Positions 6,671 through 12,505 of a stretch of 12,505 nucleotides of DNA are shown here, in pieces; positions within the stretch are counted from its first letter, which is position 1, and each line of letters opens with the position of its first letter. The stretch lies in NCBI GenBank assembly GCA_016844285.1, contig JAENIS010000040.1, forward strand, positions 1 through 12,505, given 5' to 3'. The stretch is from Dehalococcoidales bacterium. Its GTDB lineage: Bacteria; Chloroflexota; Dehalococcoidia; Dehalococcoidales; UBA2162. Below the pieces are notes generated by a model, which saw only the letters and a program-made list of their open reading frames with translations, did not search any database and was not told where the DNA came from. Made by a program: the position numbers and the translations under genes.

Positions 6671-7876
6671 GTGACCGAATCGGCTCTATCTGGAGTGAAG
6701 ATACTGGAATACGGCGAGATGGTAAGTGGACCCTATTGTGCCAAGCTGCTTGCCGACCTCGGCGCTGAGGTAGTGAAGATTGAGAAGCCGAGGGTTGGTG
6801 ATGAAGCCCGCAGAAGAGGCCCTTTCCCAAATGATATACCTCATGCCGAGCGAAGCGGACTCTTCCTTTATCTTAATACCAGCAAGCTTGGTATCACCCT
6901 CAACCTGGAGAATCCGACGGGGAGGGATATCTTCACCAAGCTAGTGAAAGACGCCGATATTCTGATTGAAGATACGATGCCCGGCACCATGGAACGCCTT
7001 GGGCTGGGATACGACAGGCTAAAGAGCATCAACCATGCTATCATCGTAACCTCAATAACACCCTATGGGCAGACCGGCCCCTACCGGGAGTATAAGGCTC
7101 ACCACCTTAATATCTACCATGTCAGTGGTCAGGCCCACCTGTCCTACCGGAACAAGCGCCGTCCCAACGAAGCTCCGCTGAAGGGTGGGGGGTACGTCGG
7201 TGATTATGATGCTGGCCTCAGCGGGGCAGTGGCTACCCTGGGCGCATTGTACAAACGTAACCTTACCGGCGCTGGCCAGCACATCGATGTTTCCAGGCAG
7301 GAGGCGCTTATTTCGCTGGACAGGATAGATATCGGCATCTTCGGCAACGAGGGAATGACTTTCTCTGCCCAGAGAGTCGGGATGCTTGGCGGGCTAATGC
7401 CATGTAAAGACGGTTACATCGTTGTCAGCGCCCCTCAGCAGCACCAGTGGGATGCCCTGGTCAAACTCATGGGTAATCCGGAGTGGGCGATGGGAGAGAA
7501 ATGCAAGGACGAGTTTGCCCGGGCGAAGAACATCGCTGAGCTTCAGCCTCTTATTGAGGAGTGGATGATTCATCATACCAGGGACGAAATCTATCATGGG
7601 GGACAGGCCCTCGGTTGTCCGATAGCGCCAGTCAATTCCGCCGCGGAGGTACGCGAGTCGCCACAGATTAAGGAGCGGCGTTTCTTCGTTGAGATGGAGC
7701 ACCCTGAAGCCGGCAAGCTACCCTATCCTTCCGCTGCCTACAAGCTCTCGGAAACACCATGGCGAGCGAGTCGTGCCGCGCCACTCCTCGGCGAGCATAA
7801 CCACGAAATCTATTGCGGACGCCTGGGCTACACACCGGAGGACTTGGTGCGAATGCATGATGCCGGTATCATCTAG
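6671..7876 (+). CDS. Class III CoA-transferase (CaiB/BaiF family), first of two
   Basis: The protein of 401 residues covers the whole family length. Near the N-terminus it has VKILEYGEMVSGPYCAKLLADLGAEVVKIE, the CoA-binding fold start shared by formyl-CoA transferase and CaiB. Asp178 in GGYVGDYDAG is in the position of the catalytic aspartate that forms the acyl and CoA intermediates. TGAGQHIDVS and the C-terminal RAAPLLGEHN are also family hallmarks. Such enzymes move CoA between carboxylic acids; the substrate cannot be read from sequence. I chose GTG at 6671 because GGGAGGTG (6656-6663) lies 7 nt before it; an in-frame TTG at 6647 would put that site inside the gene. The second homologue starts 21 nt after its stop, so the two may form a hetero-oligomer as in BbsEF or SmtAB. 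Confidence 0.92.
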   Translation: MTESALSGVKILEYGEMVSGPYCAKLLADLGAEVVKIEKPRVGDEARRRGPFPNDIPHAERSGLFLYLNTSKLGITLNLENPTGRDIFTKLVKDADILIEDTMPGTMERLGLGYDRLKSINHAIIVTSITPYGQTGPYREYKAHHLNIYHVSGQAHLSYRNKRRPNEAPLKGGGYVGDYDAGLSGAVATLGALYKRNLTGAGQHIDVSRQEALISLDRIDIGIFGNEGMTFSAQRVGMLGGLMPCKDGYIVVSAPQQHQWDALVKLMGNPEWAMGEKCKDEFARAKNIAELQPLIEEWMIHHTRDEIYHGGQALGCPIAPVNSAAEVRESPQIKERRFFVEMEHPEAGKLPYPSAAYKLSETPWRASRAAPLLGEHNHEIYCGRLGYTPEDLVRMHDAGII

Positions 7877-7897
7877 TCAGGGGGTATAGAGTAAGTA

Positions 7898-9112
7898 ATG
7901 GAAGAACAGCCTTTAAATGGTGTCAGAATCGTGGATTTTACCTGGGCATGGGCCGGACCCTATGCGACTCTTCTCCTGGCGCTCATGGGGGCCGAGGTCA
8001 TCAAGGTAGAAAGCTTGAAACGTCTCGACCATACCCGTGTACGCTCACTCATGGGTGGTCCAATTATTGGTGGCCCGGACTATTCTCCCGTCTTTAATGA
8101 CATGAATCTAAACAAGCTAAGTCTAAGGCTAGACCTGACCCGGCCCAAAGCGATTGAGATTGTGAAGAAATTGGTCAGGATATCCGATGTCGTGACGCAA
8201 AATATGCGCCCGGGAGTCATGGAGAAGCTCGGCCTTAGCTACGAGGTGCTGAGGGAAGTGAAACCGGAGATTATCATGCTCTCTTCATCAGCCGTGGGGG
8301 CGACCGGGCCAGAAAGAACCTACGTTGGCTATGCCCCGACCTTTTGTGCCACCGGTGGGCTGGCCTATATTTCAGGCTATCCTGAAGGTACTCCCATCAC
8401 GCTGAGCGGTGCCATCGATACCAGGGTAGGCACAACGGCCGCCTTCGCCATCCTGGCTGCCCTGAACTACCGCCAGCGCAGCGGCCAGGGCCAGTTTATC
8501 GATCTTTCCTCAGCGGAAGCGATTAGTTCCTTGATGGGGGAGGTGTTCCTGGGGCATGCGATGAACCAAAGAGTTACCGAACGCCGTGGGAATCGTGATG
8601 ATAGCATGGCACCCCACAACTGCTACCCCTGCCGCGGCCAGGACCGATGGGTCACCATTGCGGTTTCGACCGAGGAGGAATGGGAGGCTTTCTGCCAGGC
8701 TCTGGGTAATCCTGGCTGGAGTCGGGAGGAGAGGTTCAACAGTGCCCGGAGCCGGTACCAGAATCAGGACCAACTGGACAGCCTAATCGCTGAGTGGACG
8801 ATGCAGCATACCGACTATGAGGTAACTGAGATTCTGCAAAAGGTTGGCGTCGCTGCTGCCCCTACGCTCAATGGTGATATGGTCCTGGATGACCCCCATT
8901 TACAGGAGCGAGGCGTCCTGACTGAGGTTAATCATACGAAGATAGGCAGAAGACTGGTCGTGACGCCGCCATGGCGGTTTTCGGCTACTCCCGCTCAAGT
9001 CAGTCGTGCCGCTCCGCTCCTTGGTGAGCACAATAGCTACGTGTTGGGCGAACTTCTGGGAATGTCTCAGGATGAGATAGAGCAGCTCACCGGGGAGCAG
9101 GTGGTATATTAA
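7898..9112 (+). CDS. Class III CoA-transferase (CaiB/BaiF family), second of two
   Basis: The 404-residue product has the full family layout: VRIVDFTWAWAGPYATLLLALMGAEVIKVE at the start, NMRPGVMEKLGLSYE, Asp174 (in SGAIDTRVG) at the catalytic position, SGQGQFIDLS, and SRAAPLLGEHN near the end. It is clearly a diverged homologue of the preceding gene, not a recent duplicate. Because both proteins retain the catalytic Asp, either two independent transferases or a heteromer with two potentially active subunits is possible. Known tandem pairs act on succinyl-CoA with malate or benzylsuccinate, but no such pathway gene is nearby. The ATG at 7898 lacks a strong ribosome binding site (only GAG near 7889), so translation may be coupled to the upstream gene. 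Confidence 0.92.
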   Translation: MEEQPLNGVRIVDFTWAWAGPYATLLLALMGAEVIKVESLKRLDHTRVRSLMGGPIIGGPDYSPVFNDMNLNKLSLRLDLTRPKAIEIVKKLVRISDVVTQNMRPGVMEKLGLSYEVLREVKPEIIMLSSSAVGATGPERTYVGYAPTFCATGGLAYISGYPEGTPITLSGAIDTRVGTTAAFAILAALNYRQRSGQGQFIDLSSAEAISSLMGEVFLGHAMNQRVTERRGNRDDSMAPHNCYPCRGQDRWVTIAVSTEEEWEAFCQALGNPGWSREERFNSARSRYQNQDQLDSLIAEWTMQHTDYEVTEILQKVGVAAAPTLNGDMVLDDPHLQERGVLTEVNHTKIGRRLVVTPPWRFSATPAQVSRAAPLLGEHNSYVLGELLGMSQDEIEQLTGEQVVY

Positions 9113-9190
9113 GTTGATTTTGGTGCTCAAGTTGCGGACAAGGACAATTGAGGCATGCCTCACTAACGATGGCAAAGGGAATCCCGGATA

Positions 9191-10414
9191 ATGCGTACTA
9201 AACCACAAGCCCGGAAATTTGGTATTCGCTGGCCTTTCTCAGGATTGATTCCTCTCTTAATGCTGGCCCACTTTGGCCATCACCTGCTCACTGCGCTGAC
9301 TATCCCTCTTTTGCCCATGATTCGTAGCGAGTTCCACCTGGACTACGCACAGGCTGGGCTGGTGGTATCAGCCTTCAGCCTTTCGTACGGGATAGGGCAG
9401 TTACCGGCGGGATGGATTACCGATAGAGTTGGTAGCCGGGTTATGCTGAGCGTGGGTATCGTTGGTGTGGCTGTCGTTGGGGTTCTATTGGGGCTTTCCC
9501 ATACGTACCTGCTGCTGATTGTTTTCCTGGTACTGATGGGGTTAATGGGTGGGGGCTATCACCCCGGGTCAGCCAAGATGATATGGTCATCGGTTGAGCC
9601 GGATAAACGTGGCCGGGCACTCGGTTTCCACATGGTCGGTGGCAGCGCCAGCTTCTTCCTGGCCCCGATTATCGCCGCTGCCATTGCTGCCACCTGGGGT
9701 TGGCGGGGTTCGTTCATCGGGCTGGCCATACCCACCCTCGCCTTCGGTATTTTCTTATACGTGGTGCTGGGGCGTGCCGGCATGAAAGAGGACATGCACA
9801 CGACCACCGTCACTGCCAGTGAATCTAGCCCGGTCAAAGGCTATTTGCGCCGTCTGGTGCCACTCCTCATCCTGGTAAATGTTTTCCAGTCCATCCTTTC
9901 CGCAGTGCTCGCCTTCGTGCCGCTCTACTTAGTTGACCACTTCGGTATCAGCCAGGGGGCCGCTGCGGCTTCGATAGCCTTCGTTTACTCGGCGGGGCTA
10001 TGGGCTAGTCCGTTGGGTGGGTATCTTTCCGACCGGCTGGGTATGCTGTCCGTAATCCTCACGGCCGCCTTTTTGGCGGCACCGGTGTTATATTTGCTGA
10101 ACATAGCACCGCAGGGACTGGGAATCAGCGCCCTGCTGGTCGTCATCGGCACGATAATGTATATCTACACGCCGGCAGCACAGGCCTACGTCGTCAAGCA
10201 TAGCCCTGAGCGGCACCGCGCTACCATACTGGGCATCTACTTCTTCGGCAACATGGAAGGCGCTGGGGTAGTGACTCCCCTGGTCGGCATACTCATCAAT
10301 CGCTCCGGCTTTGTCACCGCCTTCACTGTCGCCAGTGCCGTTCTCTTTGTCGTTGTCCTTACCTGTTCACTATTCCTGCGAAGCAATCGTAGAGCGTCCA
10401 GCCCGGTAGTCTAG
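9191..10414 (+). CDS. MFS transporter, fosmidomycin-resistance (FSR)-like
   Basis: The 407-residue membrane protein has about 12 hydrophobic segments. The loop 2-3 signature is intact: GWITDRVGSR at residues 74-83, with a second-half counterpart, GGYLSDRLG. The early segments LAHFGHHLLTALTIPLLPMIRSEFHLDYAQAGLV and GGGYHPGSAKM resemble the FSR-type branch of the major facilitator superfamily. AAAGGGA lies 10 nt before the ATG at 9191. It follows the CoA-transferases by 78 nt on the same strand, so import of the acid they activate, or export of a product, is a reasonable inference but not shown. A charged stretch around residues 198-215 is probably the central cytoplasmic loop. The TAG stop forms part of the CTAG at the start of repeat copy 2. 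Confidence 0.9.
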   Translation: MRTKPQARKFGIRWPFSGLIPLLMLAHFGHHLLTALTIPLLPMIRSEFHLDYAQAGLVVSAFSLSYGIGQLPAGWITDRVGSRVMLSVGIVGVAVVGVLLGLSHTYLLLIVFLVLMGLMGGGYHPGSAKMIWSSVEPDKRGRALGFHMVGGSASFFLAPIIAAAIAATWGWRGSFIGLAIPTLAFGIFLYVVLGRAGMKEDMHTTTVTASESSPVKGYLRRLVPLLILVNVFQSILSAVLAFVPLYLVDHFGISQGAAAASIAFVYSAGLWASPLGGYLSDRLGMLSVILTAAFLAAPVLYLLNIAPQGLGISALLVVIGTIMYIYTPAAQAYVVKHSPERHRATILGIYFFGNMEGAGVVTPLVGILINRSGFVTAFTVASAVLFVVVLTCSLFLRSNRRASSPVV

Positions 10415-10694
10415 TACCCTGTCTGGTTAATTACTGAATAATGACTGCTTCAGCATATATTACCAGTTATTGATGACCTCATCCCCTTTATCCCCCTCTC
10501 CTTTCAGGGGTCTTGTATCAAATGTCATTCTGAGGAGCGAAGCGACGAAGAATCTGAGTGTGGGGCTGGCGGTAAACCAATAATCCTCACCACCCCGAGA
10601 CCATTCGTTACGCTCAGGGTGACATGGAGGAACTCACTTTTGATACAAAGCTCCTTTCAGGAGAGGGGGAAATAGAGAAAGAGGGCCTTCGCCC
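10411..10694 (+). repeat. Stop-codon-anchored dispersed repeat, copy 2, split by an insertion
   Basis: It begins at CTAG 10411-10414, which includes the stop codon of the MFS gene. TAATTACTGA starts 13 nt after the TAG (10428), as in copy 1. The conserved block ATGACTG(C)TTCAGCATATATTACCAG follows. The left arm of the long hairpin (CCCCCTCTCCT from 10492) is followed by an insertion at about 10509-10650. The sequence then resumes with CTCCTTTCAGG and the right arm AGGAGAGGGGG (10659-10669). The second hairpin GGGC-CTTC-GCCC is at 10683-10694. Joining the flanks restores an 11-bp perfect stem with loop TTC like that of copy 1. Confidence 0.8.
10509..10650. mobile_element. MITE-like palindromic insertion nested in repeat copy 2
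   Basis: The insertion has terminal inverted repeats TTGTATCAAA (10513-10522) and TTTGATACAA (10639-10648). Inside them is a longer imperfect pair, ATGTCATTCTGAG (10522-10534) and CTCAGGGTGACAT (10613-10625), with 11 of 13 bases complementary. It is flanked by the direct repeat CTCCTTTCAGG (10498-10508 and 10651-10661), as expected for a target-site duplication of about 11 bp. Removing the insert and one duplicate rebuilds an uninterrupted hairpin. The interior TGAGGAGCGAAGCGACGAAGAATC is a widespread palindromic-element motif. It has no coding capacity for a transposase, so movement would need one supplied in trans. Confidence 0.8.
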
Positions 10695-10704
10695 CCTCTC
10701 TTTT
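10680..10704 (+). terminator. Possible intrinsic terminator after the second MFS gene
   Basis: AGAGGG (10680-10685) can pair with CCCTCT (10694-10699), enclosing the GGGC-CTTC-GCCC alternative, followed by CTTTTAT. The T run at 10701-10704 makes this the most terminator-like hairpin of the repeat copies. It would end the CoA-transferase/MFS transcript about 285 nt after the stop codon. Confidence 0.4.
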
Positions 10705-10710
10705 ATAACT

Positions 10711-10733
10711 CCCCCTTCCCATCGGGAAGGGGG
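10711..10733. repeat. Perfect 10-bp hairpin repeat
   Basis: CCCCCTTCCC (10711-10720) pairs with GGGAAGGGGG (10724-10733) around loop ATC, followed by CAGGGGGATGGG. It resembles the long hairpin of the stop-anchored repeats, with one transposed run, and may be a further fragment of the same repeat class. It has no T tract. Confidence 0.55.
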
Positions 10734-10853
10734 CAGGGGGATGGGCATTTCGACTGAGGCTTGCCAGTTAGTCAGAGCATTCCCTTACTTTCACGAATTA
10801 GCAATGGTTACACCTGACGTGACACTAGACAACCAGGAGCGCCCATGCCAAAC

Positions 10854-10998
10854 TTGGTCATGGACAAGTCTCTATGGTAGAATAGCCGCTAAAGGCTGAA
10901 CGACTTTCATTTCACCGAGATTATCGGTAAGCCTTTGGAAACTAAGTCAGCGTTGGCCACCCCGGTGGCACCTCCGGCGGAGGGCAGAGGACTTGACA
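10854..10998 (+). promoter_or_regulatory. Candidate promoters and structured leader upstream of pdxA
   Basis: Two promoter-like sites lie in the gap before pdxA. The first is TTGGTC (10854-10859), 18 nt, TAGAAT (10878-10883). The second has a perfect TTGACA (10993-10998) with only a weak TAGGAA at 11015-11020. Between them are short hairpins: ACCGA/TCGGT (10914-10918/10924-10928), GCCAC/GTGGC (10956-10960/10965-10969) and CCTCC/GGAGG (10971-10975/10979-10983). The 4-nt GGCT at 10894 can pair with AGCC either at 10884 or at 10930. I recognise no known riboswitch class, and none of this is secure. Confidence 0.35.
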
Positions 10999-11065
10999 TA
11001 AGTAGCTAATGAGCTAGGAAGCGACCGTATCGTGCCAGCAGATGGGATTCTTCCTGGAGGGTGAG

Positions 11066-12082
11066 ATGACTACCAAACAGAGAGCGGTTATCGCCATCAC
11101 CATGGGTGATGCTGCCGGTATTGGGCCGGAAACGATTGTGAAGGCTCTCCAGCTTGAGCAAATCTATCGCCTTTGCTGTCCATTAGTCATCGGCGAAGGT
11201 AGTGTCATGCAGGAGGCAATAAAACTGGTCAACAAGTCATTGACGCTGCACACGGTCAAGACAACGGCTGAGCTTAAAGGCCGCTTCGGCGTTATAGACC
11301 TCCTTGATTTGCACAACCTCGACTGGAAAGAAGTTGCCATCGGTCAGGTGTGTGTCGTTTGCGGCAAAGCAGCGATGGAATACATCGCTAAAGCGGCCCA
11401 ACTGGCGCTGAGGGGCGAGGTTAAAGCTATCGTCACGGCGCCCATCAGCAAAGAAGCCACCGTCCAGGCAGGCTATGGGGACGTGGGGCACCTGGAATAT
11501 CTGGCTCACCTTACCGGCGCTACCGAATATGCTACCATGCTGGTTACCGGCCAGCTACGGGTGGTTCATCTGACCACTCATTATTCGCTGAGAGACGCTT
11601 GTGATTTAGTGACCCGGGAGAATATCCTGTCCAAGCTGAAGTTAACCCACGATTCTTTTCGGCAGTGGGGTATTGAGCACCCTCGTATCGGTGTGGCGGC
11701 GCTTAATCCCCATGCCGGTGAAGGCAGTCTTTTCGGCTCGGAAGAGGTCGAGCAGATTGCACCGGCGGTCAAGGAAGCCCAGGCTCTGGGTATAGATGCC
11801 CGGGGGCCTTTCCCGGCTGATTCCATCTTTACCCGTGCGATTGGCGGTGAGTTCGATGTCGTTCTGGCGATGTATCATGACCAGGGCCATATCCCGATAA
11901 AAGTGCATGGCTTCGAAAAGAGTGTCAGTGTCGCCCTGGGATTACCCTTCGTCCGGACCTCGGTCGACCACGGCACCGCCTTCGATATTGCCGGCAAGGG
12001 TATCGCCAATTCGGAGAGCCTGGAAGAAGCCATCAAAACCGCCGTTGATTTGAGCCAGGAGAGCCGGTTATTCGAATCCTAG
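11066..12082 (+). CDS. pdxA: PdxA family 4-hydroxythreonine-4-phosphate dehydrogenase (or PdxA2-like)
   Basis: The product of 338 residues is close to the family length. It has ITMGDAAGIGPE near the start, TAPISKEA (124-131), GHLEYLAHLTG with His142, TTHYSLRD with His172, LNPHAGEG (213-220), GPFPADSIF, and YHDQGHIPIKVHGFEKSV with His271. The three histidines match the metal ligands of PdxA. PdxA oxidises 4-phosphohydroxy-L-threonine in pyridoxal phosphate synthesis; PdxA2 paralogues act on four-carbon sugar-acid phosphates, usually beside a DUF1537 kinase, which is not seen here. ATG at 11066 has GGAGG 5 nt upstream; the in-frame ATG at 11042 has no ribosome binding site and would add eight residues containing that site. 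The gene stands alone, between repeat-rich gaps. Its TAG stop begins repeat copy 3. Confidence 0.9.
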   Translation: MTTKQRAVIAITMGDAAGIGPETIVKALQLEQIYRLCCPLVIGEGSVMQEAIKLVNKSLTLHTVKTTAELKGRFGVIDLLDLHNLDWKEVAIGQVCVVCGKAAMEYIAKAAQLALRGEVKAIVTAPISKEATVQAGYGDVGHLEYLAHLTGATEYATMLVTGQLRVVHLTTHYSLRDACDLVTRENILSKLKLTHDSFRQWGIEHPRIGVAALNPHAGEGSLFGSEEVEQIAPAVKEAQALGIDARGPFPADSIFTRAIGGEFDVVLAMYHDQGHIPIKVHGFEKSVSVALGLPFVRTSVDHGTAFDIAGKGIANSESLEEAIKTAVDLSQESRLFES

Positions 12083-12209
12083 CGTTTGGTCTGTTTAATC
12101 ACTGAGCCAATGACTGGTTCAGCACACGTTACTTACGGACGACCTCACCCCCTTAATCTCCTTCTCCTGTTCAGGAGAAGGAGAAATAGATAACGTGGGG
12201 CGGAAGCCC
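12079..12209 (+). repeat. Stop-codon-anchored dispersed repeat, copy 3
   Basis: It starts at CTAG 12079-12082, which contains the pdxA stop codon; TAATCACTGA starts exactly 13 nt after the TAG (12096). The ATGACTG...TTCAGCA block and CTCACCCCCTTAAT follow. The long hairpin CTCCTTCTCCTG (12158-12169) with CAGGAGAAGGAG (12172-12183) is perfect over 12 bp although both arms differ from copies 1 and 2. GAAATAGATAA leads to the second hairpin GGGC-GGAA-GCCC (12198-12209). It is the most diverged of the three copies. Confidence 0.75.
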
Positions 12210-12281
12210 TCATTTGCTTTCTAATGGTGTCCTCATAGAATGGACTCAGGACATGGGTGGTGATATTCGAATGGAAGCATG

Positions 12282-12347
12282 TCATTCTGGCGAAGGCCAG
12301 AATCCAGATACCATGCTGCCCTTGGATTCCAGCCTACGCTGGAATGA
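12282..12347. repeat. Palindromic element of the TCATTC...GGAATGA type
   Basis: TCATTCTGGCGAAGGCCAG through ATCCA (12282-12306) is matched in imperfect reverse complement by TGGATTCCAGCC through GGAATGA (12323-12347). Each half also folds alone: ATTCTGGC/GCCAGAAT (12284-12291/12296-12303) and ATTCCAGC/GCTGGAAT (12326-12333/12338-12345). This 66-bp double hairpin is a common intergenic element type in bacteria. It is non-coding. Confidence 0.75.
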
Positions 12348-12433
12348 AGTTATTGAACGTATACAGACTATTATGAGACACTTAGTAACTCCCTCTGCTC
12401 TATTGGCTTGGTGCAGATATAGCAATTCTCTGT

Positions 12434-12505
12434 TATAATCTTGGTGGTAATAAGCCGGTGATTAATCCATGATAGGGTCTAATCGCAATGATATGCCCAA
12501 AATGT
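12434..12505 (+). CDS. Possible start of a zinc-ribbon protein with upstream -10 box (partial)
   Basis: ATG at 12488 begins an open frame to the window edge that reads MICPKC, the start expected for a CPxC zinc-ribbon protein; NrdR-type regulators begin in a similar way. A perfect TATAAT lies at 12434-12439, but no convincing -35 box is seen (TTGGTG at 12408 would give a 20-nt spacer). No clear ribosome binding site precedes the ATG. Only six codons are visible, so the call is weak. Confidence 0.25.

Noticed and set aside
7874..7898. TAG stop of the first CoA-transferase as a fourth stop-anchored repeat
   Set aside because: Although its stop is also within CTAG (7873-7876), the following sequence lacks TAAT(T/C)ACTGA and the hairpins.
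10624..10899. A 91-codon open frame starting in the nested palindromic element
   Set aside because: It runs through the end of the insertion, both hairpin regions and a promoter-like site, has no ribosome binding site and resembles no protein family; it reflects repeat sequence.
10964..10972. GGTGGCACC resembling the T-box antiterminator core
   Set aside because: The following CGCG is missing, no stem I with a specifier loop is seen, there is no terminator, and pdxA is not a usual T-box target.
2574..12347. CRISPR array
   Set aside because: The repeats are few, kilobases apart, diverged and individually palindromic, with no regular spacers and no cas genes.
12214..12438. A 74-codon open frame after pdxA
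   Set aside because: It spans the double-hairpin palindrome at 12282-12347 and has no ribosome binding site or recognisable motif.

Overview
The window looks like chromosome from an anaerobic bacterium that makes [NiFe]-hydrogenase. All recognisable genes are on the + strand. The mix of hyp genes, tandem class III CoA-transferases, an oxygen-sensitive radical-SAM aminomutase and many short palindromic repeats would suit an uncultured Chloroflexota (Dehalococcoidia-like) genome. That placement is an impression from gene content and repeat style; no phylogenetic marker is complete here.

Layout. Positions 1-2577 hold the end of a hydrogenase-maturation operon: hypF (3' end only), hypC, hypD and hypE, tightly packed or overlapping. 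Together they build the Fe(CN)2CO group of the [NiFe] active site. Positions 2578-2997 are non-coding and repeat-rich. An elongator tRNA-Met (CAT) with a good sigma70-type promoter lies at 2938-3069. It is followed by an MFS transporter, a TatD-family metal-dependent hydrolase and a KamA-family (lysine 2,3-aminomutase-like) enzyme (3145-6448), closely spaced. A second unit begins at a promoter-like site near 6505-6533. It encodes two class III (CaiB/BaiF) CoA-transferases in tandem and a second MFS transporter of fosmidomycin-resistance (FSR) type (6671-10414), which suggests uptake and CoA activation of a carboxylic acid. After about 650 bp of repeats and leader comes pdxA or a PdxA2-like gene (11066-12082). 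The last 420 bp hold more repeats and possibly the first codons of a zinc-ribbon protein.

The most unusual feature is in the non-coding DNA. Three copies of one repeat family follow hypE, the second MFS gene and pdxA. In each copy the TAG stop codon, within a shared CTAG, sits exactly 13 nt before a conserved TAAT(T/C)ACTGA block. Downstream come a conserved long hairpin and a second GGGC-4 nt-GCCC hairpin. The long hairpin of the third copy differs from the others by paired, compensating changes. The second copy is split by a roughly 142-bp palindromic insertion flanked by an 11-bp direct repeat, so one small mobile element sits inside another. Two further TGTCATT-type palindromic elements lie at 2794-2897 and 12282-12347. 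I found no CRISPR array, transposase gene or phage gene.
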